31,832 nucleotides of DNA from JAMXLO01 sp041487355 (GTDB taxonomy: Bacteria > Pseudomonadota > Alphaproteobacteria > Acetobacterales > Acetobacteraceae): contig JBGPND010000040.1 of the NCBI GenBank assembly GCA_041487355.1, positions 1-31,832 of the forward strand, in the 5' to 3' direction. The notes under the pieces were generated by a model. The model saw only the letters and a program-made list of their open reading frames with translations, ran no database searches and was not told the origin of the DNA. Every line of letters begins with the position of its first letter. Positions within the stretch are counted from its first letter, which is position 1. Below, piece by piece: positions 7,865-15,069 of this stretch. Made by a program: the position numbers and the translations under genes.

Positions 7865-8995
7865 TCAGAACTGGTTTTCCGGCTCCATACCGAACAGAAT
7901 TTGGCCGACCGACTCGTAGTGAAGCTGCCGCCCCTGCGACTGCTGCGCGACGGTGTGGATATCGCGCAGACGCTGCTCGAACGGCTGCTCCTCGAACACC
8001 GCCATCGATCCGGCGGCATGATACAGCGTGTTGACGATTTCGCGCGACTGCTGGATCGCCCAGGTCGAGGCCAGCCGGATCATCGCGCGGTCCTCGCCGG
8101 TCTGCGCGCCGGTGGATTCGACGTGTTGCCACGCCTGCTCCCAGGTGGTGTGCAGGAAGGCGCGTGCCGAGCGCCAGCGCGCCTCGCATTGCGCAAGCTG
8201 CGACTGCACCACGTTGTTCTCGCGCATCGGGCGTGAGGCGCCGCGCGACACCTTGTTGGTCGGCAGGTTCAGGAAATCGTTGATCGTGGCGCGCGCAATC
8301 CCCAGCCCCACGCCGGCGAAGCCACAGGAATACAGTTGGTTACTGGTGAAACGATACAGCAACCCCTGCTCCCGCCGTTCCGCGGGATTGTCCCGCGATG
8401 TCGAGTGGCGCTGCGGCACGAACACGTCCTTCACCGCGTATTCGTTGCTGGCTGTGCCGCGCAGCCCGATCGTGTGCCAGATGTCGTTCATCTGGGCGCT
8501 GGATTTCGGGAACAGCATCGTGCGCACCTTGCCGGTCCCGGCGACCGGCATATGCGCGCCGAGCCAGCTTGCATGATGGCAGCCGCTGGCGAAGCGCCAT
8601 CTGCCGCTGATCCGGTAGCCGCCGTCCACCGGTTGCGCCTCGAACGGAGCGCCTGGCGGTCCCCACGCCAGAATCCCTGTGGGCGGACCGAAGATCTCGC
8701 GCGCCACGTCTGGCTCCAGATAGGCGGCCGTCATCGAGCAGCCGTTGTTCTGGCCGACGCACCAGGCGACGGAGGCATCCGCCTGAGCCAGTGCCTCGGT
8801 CACCTGCGTGAAGATGACGGGCCGCAATTCCGCCCCGCCAAGGAAGCGCGGCTGCAGCATACGAAAAAAGCCGCCATCGATCAGCGCCGAAACCACGTGT
8901 TCCGGCAACTCGCGCCGGCGTTCGATCTCGTCGGATGACTCCGCGAGCATCGGCGCGAGATCGCGGGCGCGTTGGATGATGTCGATGTCGCTCAT
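7865..8995 (-). CDS. Acyl-CoA-dehydrogenase-fold flavin-dependent monooxygenase
   Basis: 376 residues. The layout is that of class D flavoprotein monooxygenases (HpaB-C2/HsaA/DszC type). A helical N-terminus (ELPEHVVSALIDGGFFRMLQPRFLGG) and the ADASVAWCVGQNNG block come first. A middle beta domain (YRISGRWRFASGCHHASWLGAH) follows, then a C-terminal helical bundle. The W/RFASG stretch and the lack of a conserved acyl-CoA catalytic base favour a monooxygenase using reduced flavin from a separate reductase. No reductase gene is nearby. It overlaps the MFS gene by four bases (ATGA) and precedes a VOC gene, a typical aromatic- or heterocycle-degradation arrangement. Confidence 0.85.
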   Translation of the reverse strand: MSDIDIIQRARDLAPMLAESSDEIERRRELPEHVVSALIDGGFFRMLQPRFLGGAELRPVIFTQVTEALAQADASVAWCVGQNNGCSMTAAYLEPDVAREIFGPPTGILAWGPPGAPFEAQPVDGGYRISGRWRFASGCHHASWLGAHMPVAGTGKVRTMLFPKSSAQMNDIWHTIGLRGTASNEYAVKDVFVPQRHSTSRDNPAERREQGLLYRFTSNQLYSCGFAGVGLGIARATINDFLNLPTNKVSRGASRPMRENNVVQSQLAQCEARWRSARAFLHTTWEQAWQHVESTGAQTGEDRAMIRLASTWAIQQSREIVNTLYHAAGSMAVFEEQPFEQRLRDIHTVAQQSQGRQLHYESVGQILFGMEPENQF

Positions 8996-10401
8996 TTGCG
9001 AGTCTCCACGGCAAGACCGAGCTCACCCGATGGTGCCCCCTCTGCCAGGTCCCCGTCGATCGCCGAGATGGAGCGCCGGCCAGTTTCGAAGCCGAACAAC
9101 GCGAAGGCCATGCCGCACAGCACCAGCCAGGCCGCGAAATAGAAAAAGGACGGCGTGATCGCGGCGAGTGTCGCCTTCGGCTCGATCACGTTCGAGGTGC
9201 CGACGATAAGCGCCAGCCCGAGCGGGCCGATGATCTTGCCGATGCCGCCGAAGCCGTACGCCGAGCCCATGCCGGTGGCACGCAGCCGAGTCGGCCAGAC
9301 CTCGGCCATGTAGGGACCGATCAGGGCGAAACCGCCGTCATAAAAGAAGTCGCCGATCACGATGAGCAGCCAGAACAGCGACACGCCGGCAATGAACTCG
9401 TTGTGCCACAGTCCCGCCGCGGCGACGCACAGCGCGGCACCGAAGCCGCAAAGCATGCCGGTGTTGCGGCGACCGAACAGATCCGCCAGGAAGGCGAAAG
9501 TGATGCGCCCGATGATGCCGGCGACCTTGACCCAGATGAACAGGTAAGCCGCGTAGGCTGGCGTCACACCGAGTTGGAGCACGAACAGTGTCGGCGCCCA
9601 GAGCCCGATGCCGTACGATGCGGTCTGCGCACCGATGCTGGCCATCCATGATACCGCCATGCTGCGCGGATAGCGAAACAGCTCGATCCACGCCGTCTTC
9701 GGCGGCACCTCGGCCTGCACTGGCAGCGGCAAGGATTCAGCAGGCACCTGCAACGCCCAGGCGAGCGAACGACGCGATTCCTCACGCCTGCCCTGGCTCA
9801 ACAGCCAGTGTGGGGATTCCGGCACCCAGGCACGCACCAACAGTGTGAACAGTGCCGGCAACAAGCCCACCACGAACAACCCGCGCCAGCCGATCTCGGG
9901 CGTCAGGAACGCGGCGATGAAGGATGCGAGCATCACGCCAAGCGGGATGCAGGCCGTCACCAACCCGCCGATCGCGCCGCGCCAGCGTGCCGGGACGAAT
10001 TCCTGCACCAGCGGCAGATCGACGCAGTAAAGGCCGCCGACGCCAAATCCGACGAAGAAACGAAACACCGACAGGAACACCCAGTCATTGTCCGGCGTGA
10101 GCGCCAGTATGCCGCTGGCCAGCGAGAAGTTGATCACCGTCGCCATGAACACCTTGCGTCGGCCGATCACATCGGCAAGCCGTCCCCAGATGAAAGCGCC
10201 CAGGATCGCACCGACGCCGGAGGACAGCAGGATGATCGCGGACTCGCCGAAGGTGAGGTTCCACGGCTTGATGATGAACGCCAGCACGAAGCCGATCAGG
10301 AAGTAGTCGAAGAATTCCAGCATGTCGCCGATGATCGCGGCGGCGATGATCTTGATCTGGTTGCCGGTCAGCGAGCGGGCCTGATCCAGACGCTCGAACA
10401 T
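8992..10401 (-). CDS. MFS transporter (sugar/aromatic acid:H+ symporter type)
   Basis: 469 residues from ATG 10401. GGAGGAG just upstream decides this start over an in-frame TTG at 10416. About twelve membrane segments are visible. MFS motif A is GRLADVIGRRKV between segments 2 and 3, and the corresponding second-half loop is FLADLFGRRN. VPESPHWLLSQGR after segment 6 is typical of the sugar-porter/aromatic-acid symporter branch. It probably imports the substrate of the surrounding leftward operon (DapA-like lyase, flavin monooxygenase, VOC). The gap to the upstream DapA-family gene is 77 bases. Confidence 0.9.
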   Translation of the reverse strand: MFERLDQARSLTGNQIKIIAAAIIGDMLEFFDYFLIGFVLAFIIKPWNLTFGESAIILLSSGVGAILGAFIWGRLADVIGRRKVFMATVINFSLASGILALTPDNDWVFLSVFRFFVGFGVGGLYCVDLPLVQEFVPARWRGAIGGLVTACIPLGVMLASFIAAFLTPEIGWRGLFVVGLLPALFTLLVRAWVPESPHWLLSQGRREESRRSLAWALQVPAESLPLPVQAEVPPKTAWIELFRYPRSMAVSWMASIGAQTASYGIGLWAPTLFVLQLGVTPAYAAYLFIWVKVAGIIGRITFAFLADLFGRRNTGMLCGFGAALCVAAAGLWHNEFIAGVSLFWLLIVIGDFFYDGGFALIGPYMAEVWPTRLRATGMGSAYGFGGIGKIIGPLGLALIVGTSNVIEPKATLAAITPSFFYFAAWLVLCGMAFALFGFETGRRSISAIDGDLAEGAPSGELGLAVETRK

Positions 10402-10478
10402 GATGCTCTCCTCCAAGGACGCGACCTTGCCAAGCCAGCGCGTTTCTTTTCACACGATACGAGATTCCGGGAATCCCG

Positions 10479-11357
10479 TCACGCTGCCGGACGTTGCTCC
10501 AGCGTATCCAGCATAGCGGCGATGCGCGCGCCGGTCGCTGCATCGGTGGCGCGCAGCGGCGGACGGACATTTCGCCAGATCGGTTCGCCGGTGATCGCCG
10601 CCAACACCGCCTTCAGCGTCGGGATGCTGTCGACAGGCGCACACGCTTGTTCGATGGCGGCCTGAGCGCTCGGATCATGGAACAGTCGACGCACCAGCGC
10701 GGGCACCAGGTTCGCCATGCCGCAGATCGTCCCCTGGCCGCCGGCGGCGAGCGCACGCGCGATCAGCACCTCGGCGCCGACCAGTGAAGCAACATCCGGC
10801 GCCGCGGCACGGAACGCCAGGAATGCAGCGAAGTCGCCGCTGCTGTCCTTCACGCCGGACACCATCGCGCCATAGCGCGCGCGCAGCCGGCCCAGCACTG
10901 GCGCAGGCACCGGAACGCCGCAGACCTGCGGGATGTGATAGAGGCATGCGCTGAGGCGCGCATCGGCCACGCCGTCCAGCACGGCGGCGAATGCGTCCTC
11001 GACGCCCTCGGGCGACACGCCGGCGAAGTAATAAGGCGGCAGCAACAGGGTGCGCGTGATCCCAAGGCCGAGCATCCCTTTGGTCAACGTCACCGTGTCG
11101 GCGATCGCCGGGCAGCCGGTGCCGAGCGCCAGCCGGGCAGGCTCCACCCCTGCACGCAGCACTGCCTCCGCGGCCGCCAGGCGTTCGGCGATGGAGAAGG
11201 ACGGGCCTTCGCCACAACTGCCGAACAGCACCAAGCCATCACAACCCCAGCGCAGCAGGCGCTGGGCATGGCGGGCCAACGCGTCGTGGTCGATCGCGCC
11301 CGCGGTGCTGGTCGGTGTGGTCGCGGCGGCCCACAAGCCGGTGATCGGGTCGGGCAT
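10479..11357 (-). CDS. Dihydrodipicolinate synthase (DapA)-family lyase/aldolase
   Basis: 292 residues from the second of two adjacent ATGs (11357; AGGAG six bases away). The TIM-barrel class I aldolase features are all present: FGSCGEGPSFSIAER (the GTTGE-like loop, 45-59), the catalytic tyrosine Y140 in CLYHIPQ and the Schiff-base lysine K170 in SGVKDSSGD. The family covers lysine biosynthesis, sialic-acid lyase and 2-keto-3-deoxy-sugar-acid aldolases. The setting, first in a catabolic operon with an MFS transporter and divergent from a sugar mutarotase, favours a sugar-acid or 2-oxo-acid aldolase over DapA itself. Further open frame upstream of 11357 is antisense to the neighbouring gene. 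Confidence 0.9.
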   Translation of the reverse strand: MPDPITGLWAAATTPTSTAGAIDHDALARHAQRLLRWGCDGLVLFGSCGEGPSFSIAERLAAAEAVLRAGVEPARLALGTGCPAIADTVTLTKGMLGLGITRTLLLPPYYFAGVSPEGVEDAFAAVLDGVADARLSACLYHIPQVCGVPVPAPVLGRLRARYGAMVSGVKDSSGDFAAFLAFRAAAPDVASLVGAEVLIARALAAGGQGTICGMANLVPALVRRLFHDPSAQAAIEQACAPVDSIPTLKAVLAAITGEPIWRNVRPPLRATDAATGARIAAMLDTLEQRPAA

Positions 11358-11464
11358 CATCGTCTCCTGCGAAACCTGGTCTCGGTCAGCCTGCCATCGA
11401 AACGCGATTGCGGCCATCCCTGCGCTTGCGTAGGCTTTCGCCTTGTACCGGACCAGGAGCGTCC

Positions 11465-11902
11465 ATGCTGCGAGGCATCCATCCTCTGCTGACGCCTGAT
11501 CTGCTGCACGCCCTGGCCAGCATGGGCCACGATGATCGCATCGCGGTGGTGGATGCGAATTTCCCAGCGGGCAGCCACGCAAAACGGCTGGTGAGCCTGC
11601 CAGGCACCAGCGCCCCTGCCGTACTCGAGGCGATCCTATCGGTAATGCCGGTGGATGACTTCGAGCCGCACCCCATCTCGGTGATGCAGGTCGTCGGCGA
11701 TCCCGGGATGATACCCGAAGCCGTGCGCGACTTGGTTGCGATCCTCGCGCGCAACGACCTGCCGGCACCGGCGCGCCTGGAGAGGCGGGCATTCTACCGG
11801 GCAGCGGCCGAGGCCTTCGTTCTGGTGCATACCGGCGAGCGGCGTTTCTACGGCAACATTCTGCTGACCAAGGGTGTACTCCCGCCCGGCTCGCCTGCAT
11901 GA
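11465..11902 (+). CDS. fucU: RbsD/FucU-family sugar mutarotase
   Basis: 145 residues from ATG 11465, with AGGAG five bases upstream; in-frame sequence further upstream lacks a ribosome site. Family marks are MLRGIHPLLTPDLLHALASM followed by GHDD (H22 is the conserved histidine), VVDANFPA and the C-terminal FVLVHTGERRFYGNILLTKG. FucU and RbsD interconvert anomers of fucose or ribose. The C-terminal block and its coupling to a fuconolactonase-like gene (four-base ATGA overlap) favour the FucU branch, acting on L-fucose or a similar sugar in the cytoplasm. The sugar dehydrogenase and dehydratase of the oxidative fucose route are not in the window. Confidence 0.88.
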   Translation: MLRGIHPLLTPDLLHALASMGHDDRIAVVDANFPAGSHAKRLVSLPGTSAPAVLEAILSVMPVDDFEPHPISVMQVVGDPGMIPEAVRDLVAILARNDLPAPARLERRAFYRAAAEAFVLVHTGERRFYGNILLTKGVLPPGSPA

Positions 11903-12480
11903 TGCTGGTTGACGCGCATCACCATGTCTGGCGCCTTGCGCGGGGCGACTATGCATGGCTGACAGCCGATCTGCCGATCCATCGTGACTATACGCTGGAC
12001 GACTTGCGGCCACTGCTCGGCGACATTCCTGCGACCGTGCTGATACAAGCTGCACCGACCAGCGCTGAAACCGCCTTAATGCTGGACGTGGCGCGCAACT
12101 CCTCGGGACTTGTTCGCGGCGTGGTAGGCTGGGAGGACCTCGCTCAGCCTGCCATCGCCACTGGCGCCTGGCAGCCCTGGGCCGACGACATGAATCGTGT
12201 GGCACAAGAAACGGGAGCGTTCTGCAACCTGTCGGGACTGATTACCGAGGCCGCGAGTGACTGGCTTGTGGATGATCTGCGCCGTTATGTAGACTACCTG
12301 CTAACCTGCTTTGGACCCGATCATCTGATGTGGGGGAGTGACTGGCCCGTCGTAAACCTCGCCGGCGGCTACCCACGCTGGCGCGAGGCTTCGATGGAAC
12401 TGCTCGCTGGACTATCACCAGACGAGCGGGCCGCAATCCTTGGTGGCACCGCTGCTGCGTTCTATAGACTGCCGGCGTGA
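11899..12480 (+). pseudogene. Amidohydrolase-2 (L-fuconolactonase-like) with internal in-frame deletion
   Basis: 193 residues, while the family is normally about 275-290. The N-terminus is normal (LVDAHHHVW, metal HxH at H7/H9) up to VRGVVGWEDLAQP near residue 84. It then jumps directly to AIATGAWQPWADDM and CNLSGLITEA, which in full-length relatives lies behind the conserved DHxxKP block. The C-terminus is normal, including WGSDWP (D148). The missing ~80 residues include several barrel strands and the metal/substrate histidine of DHxxKP, so activity is unlikely. The frame is kept and codon use is normal, so the deletion looks recent or is an assembly error. It was probably the lactonase acting after FucU. 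I infer loss of function; it was not tested. Confidence 0.75.
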
Positions 12481-12502
12481 GCCTGTCCAAGCGGCTAGTA
12501 TC

Positions 12503-12519
12503 GACTTTCAAGGAAAGTC
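12503..12519. promoter_or_regulatory. Small perfect inverted repeat in the mucR leader
   Basis: GACTTTC-AAG-GAAAGTC, seven-base arms with a three-base loop, lies in a locally AT-richer stretch between the lactonase remnant and the MucR-like gene. It is too short and lacks the T-run of a terminator; a regulator site is possible. Confidence 0.35.
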
Positions 12520-12539
12520 AATACATTGTACTTTGTTTG

Positions 12540-12604
12540 AGTACCCGATTCACGCGGCTAATGGTCGGGCTTGACCCGGCCATTCGCCGCTTGAATCGGG
12601 TACT
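12540..12604. repeat. Palindromic intergenic repeat, family B, long copy
   Basis: AGTACCCGATTC at the left end is matched by GAATCGGGTACT at the right end. The whole 65 bases form one long hairpin with about four mismatches. Its centre carries the core GGGCTTGACCCGGCCAT also found at 6443-6462. It lies 54 bases before the MucR-like start, so it is probably in that gene's leader or just before its promoter. Confidence 0.85.
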
Positions 12605-12658
12605 AGCGCGATACGACCGAATAACGTAAAGCTGCCGCCGGGTTGAAGGGGCATTAAA

Positions 12659-13099
12659 ATGAGCGAATCGACTGACCAGGTCCTCGGACTGACCGCGCAG
12701 ATCGTCTCTGCGCATGTTCGGCACAACGCCGTCCCGCCAGATGCACTGCCGGGGCTGATACAGGAAGTGTACAAGACTCTCACAAATGTCGGGAAGCAGC
12801 CGGTGCAGGCTGAAACGCCGGCCCCGGCCGTGCCAGTGAAGCAGTCGATCAGGCAGGACCGCATCATCTGTCTGGAAGACGGCAAGAGCTTCTCGATGCT
12901 GAAGCGGCACCTGATGACCGACCACAAGCTGACGCCGCAACAGTATCGCGAGAAATGGGGGCTGCCGCGCGAGTATCCGATGGTAGCGCCGAACTACGCG
13001 CAGACGCGCTCGGCGCTGGCGAAGAAGATCGGGCTCGGGCGGAAGGCTGCCAAGCCGGCCAAGCGCGCGGCCGGCCGCAGGAAGCGCGGCGCGAGCTGA
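12659..13099 (+). CDS. mucR: MucR/Ros-family zinc-finger transcriptional regulator
   Basis: 146 residues. The Ros/MucR core is unmistakable: a DNA-binding block with ICLEDGKSFSMLKRHLMTDH, then LTPQQYREKWGLPREYPMVAPNYA and a lysine/arginine-rich tail. The zinc ligands are C71, D74, H84 and H89, using aspartate for the second ligand as many MucR proteins do. Members are global, H-NS-like repressors of exopolysaccharide, motility and symbiosis genes and usually repress themselves. The start ATG 12659 has a weak AAGGGG ribosome site. Two inverted repeats precede the gene. The neighbours do not show its targets. Confidence 0.93.
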   Translation: MSESTDQVLGLTAQIVSAHVRHNAVPPDALPGLIQEVYKTLTNVGKQPVQAETPAPAVPVKQSIRQDRIICLEDGKSFSMLKRHLMTDHKLTPQQYREKWGLPREYPMVAPNYAQTRSALAKKIGLGRKAAKPAKRAAGRRKRGAS

Positions 13100-13120
13100 G
13101 TCCGTCGCCCGCTCGTCGCG

Positions 13121-13546
13121 ATGGGAATGATCCGGATCACACCATCCATCGCGATCGACGAGCGGGCCATCACCGAGAGTTTCGTTCGCGCGTCGGGTCC
13201 TGGTGGACAGAACGTCAACAAGGTTGCGACGGCTGTACAACTGCGATTCGATCCGGCCGACTCCGGCCTGTCGGAAGACGTGCAGGGGCGGTTGCGACGG
13301 CTCGCCGGCAAGCGGTTCACGCAGCAAGGTACATTGCTGATCGCGGCGCAACGTCATCGCACGCAGGAGCGCAACCGGCAGGCCGCGCTTGAGACTCTGA
13401 TACGGTTGATCCAGCGCGCGGCGGAACCACCCACCCAACGGATCGCCACGCGGCCGACCGCGGCTTCCAGGCGCCGCCGGTTGCAGACGAAGACACATCG
13501 CGCCCGCGTCAAGCACACCAGGACCGCGCCAGCGGATGAAGAGTGA
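13121..13546 (+). CDS. arfB: Alternative ribosome-rescue factor ArfB (peptidyl-tRNA hydrolase)
   Basis: 141 residues. The catalytic GGQ motif is at 28-30 in RASGPGGQNVNKVATAVQLRFD, the standard class I release-factor/ArfB signature. There is no stop-codon recognition domain. The C-terminal ~40 residues are strongly basic (SRRRRLQTKTHRARVKHTR), the tail that enters the empty mRNA channel. The protein frees ribosomes stalled on truncated mRNA. The ATG at 13127 is an equally possible start. It lies 21 bases after mucR and converges on the TauE-like gene. Confidence 0.95.
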   Translation: MGMIRITPSIAIDERAITESFVRASGPGGQNVNKVATAVQLRFDPADSGLSEDVQGRLRRLAGKRFTQQGTLLIAAQRHRTQERNRQAALETLIRLIQRAAEPPTQRIATRPTAASRRRRLQTKTHRARVKHTRTAPADEE

Positions 13547-13563
13547 CTTCAGGGAGGTGCCAT

Positions 13564-14298
13564 CTACCAGCCACCGAGACCACGGGCGATCAGCAGTACC
13601 GCCAGAACCGACAGCAGGACCAGTGCGGTGAGCCGATGGTGATGTGGACGCGAACGGCGGAAGCCCCAGTTTCCCACATAGGTTCCTGCCATCAGCACCG
13701 GCACCGAAGCGACCGACCATGACAGGATCTCGCGGTCGATCAGGCCGCTCAACGACATCAGGAGCAGCGACAGCATCGCCGAGAGCATGAAATAGACGAT
13801 GGAGGAGGCGCGCACGATAGCAGCGTCGTGCGCCAACGCCAGCAGATAGACCACGATCGGCGGCCCGCCCATCGATGCGAGGCCGCTCATCACACCCGCG
13901 ACGAGACCGACCGCAAATGTAAGCGCACGCGATGGCCTGGGTGGCAGACGAAAGCCGCGCCATAGCAGCAGCACGGATCCAATGATCACACAGCCGATCG
14001 CCAGGCGGACCGGGTTGGCTCTGAACGCGGTCAGCACCACCAGGCCGATCGGGATGCCCAGCACGAGGCCAGGACTCAATCCGCCAACCGCCCGCCAATC
14101 GCAGAGCGGCCATGCCCGCCGCAGCCCCGCCACACCCACGATGACCTGCAGCACGACGACGAAGGGCACAACCTTGGCCGGCGGCAGCGCCAGGCTGAGC
14201 AGCGGCACGGCGGCGAGGCCGAAACCGAAGCCGGTGAAGCCGCGCAGCAGCGCGGCGGCAAACACGCCGAATACGGCGATGAGGAGGGTCTCGGCCAT
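13564..14298 (-). CDS. TauE/SafE-family membrane permease
   Basis: 244 residues from ATG 14298 (MAETLLIAVFGVFAAALLRG); the open frame extends 24 codons further without membrane or signal character. About seven or eight membrane segments are seen. The paired family motifs are GFTGFGFGLAAVPLLSL in the first half and GLVAGVMSGLASMGGPPIVVYLL in the second. Members are proposed sulfite, sulfoacetate or organic-anion exporters. The gene stands alone: it converges on arfB and diverges from the RlpA-like gene. Confidence 0.88.
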   Translation of the reverse strand: MAETLLIAVFGVFAAALLRGFTGFGFGLAAVPLLSLALPPAKVVPFVVVLQVIVGVAGLRRAWPLCDWRAVGGLSPGLVLGIPIGLVVLTAFRANPVRLAIGCVIIGSVLLLWRGFRLPPRPSRALTFAVGLVAGVMSGLASMGGPPIVVYLLALAHDAAIVRASSIVYFMLSAMLSLLLMSLSGLIDREILSWSVASVPVLMAGTYVGNWGFRRSRPHHHRLTALVLLSVLAVLLIARGLGGW

Positions 14299-14443
14299 CG
14301 TCGACGCAGACTCATCCGGGGGTGCGCCGCCTGTCCAGTAAGGCACCGCCGATCCGCCAGGGGTTGCCAAGCCGGTCCTCGATCAGCATCATGCTGGCCA
14401 TGGACCGGGAAAACCAAGGCGACGGCGGAAAAAATGCCGCAAG

Positions 14444-14460
14444 TTCACTAATTTGGTGAA
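14444..14460. promoter_or_regulatory. Operator-like palindrome between TauE-like and RlpA-like genes
   Basis: TTCACTAATTTGGTGAA is a 17-base near-perfect palindrome (one mismatched pair) in the AT-richest part of the divergent gap. Its length and symmetry fit a dimeric helix-turn-helix repressor. No regulator gene is next to it. Confidence 0.35.
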
Positions 14461-14575
14461 TGTCCATCAGATCAGGCCAGTCGTTTCGACGGCATTGGCC
14501 CAGCATTATTGCGTGCTGGCGCGGCGTCCCGCCACCGACTCCGGCATGACTGGTGGCAAGGCCGCATCATCCCAG

Positions 14576-15007
14576 ATGCGCATCATGCAATACTGGCCGG
14601 AGGGCGTCTGGCGGCGGCTGCTGCAACGCGGACTGCCAGGTCTGGTCGCTGCCGCCCTGCTCGCCCTGGTGCATAGTGGCGCCCATGCGCAGCGGGCCGA
14701 GGCGACGACCCCCCAGGGTTGGATCGGCGAGACAGGAACGGCGTCCTATTATGGCCGTGCCCACCAGGGCAGACGCACGGCGGCCGGCGGTCGCTTCGAT
14801 CAGAAGGAGCTGACGGCGGCGCATCCCTGGTTGCCATTCGGCAGCAAGGTGCGAGTCACGCTGCAGGGCACCGGCCACTCGGTCGTCGTCACCATCACCG
14901 ACCGGCTGTATTCGGCGCGCCGGGTGATCGATCTGTCCATGGCGGCGGCGCGGCTGCTCGGCATGGTGCGCCAGGGCGTCGGGACAGTATCGCTGTCACC
15001 CGCCTGA
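14576..15007 (+). CDS. rlpA: RlpA-like double-psi beta-barrel protein
   Basis: 143 residues from ATG 14576. The N-terminus is a signal peptide (LLQRGLPGLVAAALLALVHS, AHA-Q). The single DPBB domain reads GTASYYGRAHQGRRTAAGGR, then ELTAAHPWLPFGSKVRV, VVVTITDR and RRVIDLSMAAARLLG. RlpA proteins are periplasmic septal lytic transglycosylases. H83 and D109 of the active site are present, but the usual glutamate (TAxGExF) is a glycine here (G72), so activity is doubtful. There is no SPOR domain, unlike longer RlpA proteins. The exact start is uncertain, since the frame is open to 14453 and there is no clear ribosome site. Confidence 0.82.
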   Translation: MRIMQYWPEGVWRRLLQRGLPGLVAAALLALVHSGAHAQRAEATTPQGWIGETGTASYYGRAHQGRRTAAGGRFDQKELTAAHPWLPFGSKVRVTLQGTGHSVVVTITDRLYSARRVIDLSMAAARLLGMVRQGVGTVSLSPA

Positions 15008-15069
15008 CCAGGCATCGCCACGCATTTTGTGGCATGCTGTCGGGGTAATCACGCGAGAGGCAGCAGCGG

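Noticed and set aside
10479..12480. A complete L-fucose oxidative pathway
   Set aside because: Only a mutarotase, a damaged lactonase-like gene and a generic DapA-family lyase are present; fucose dehydrogenase, fuconate dehydratase and the later dehydrogenase are missing from the window.
14312..14398. Short minus-strand frame containing LIEDRLGNPWRIGG
   Set aside because: The motif faintly resembles the end of a VOC/PhnB protein, but it is only about 29 residues, lacks a ribosome site and overlaps a control region. It could be a remnant, but support is too weak to call.
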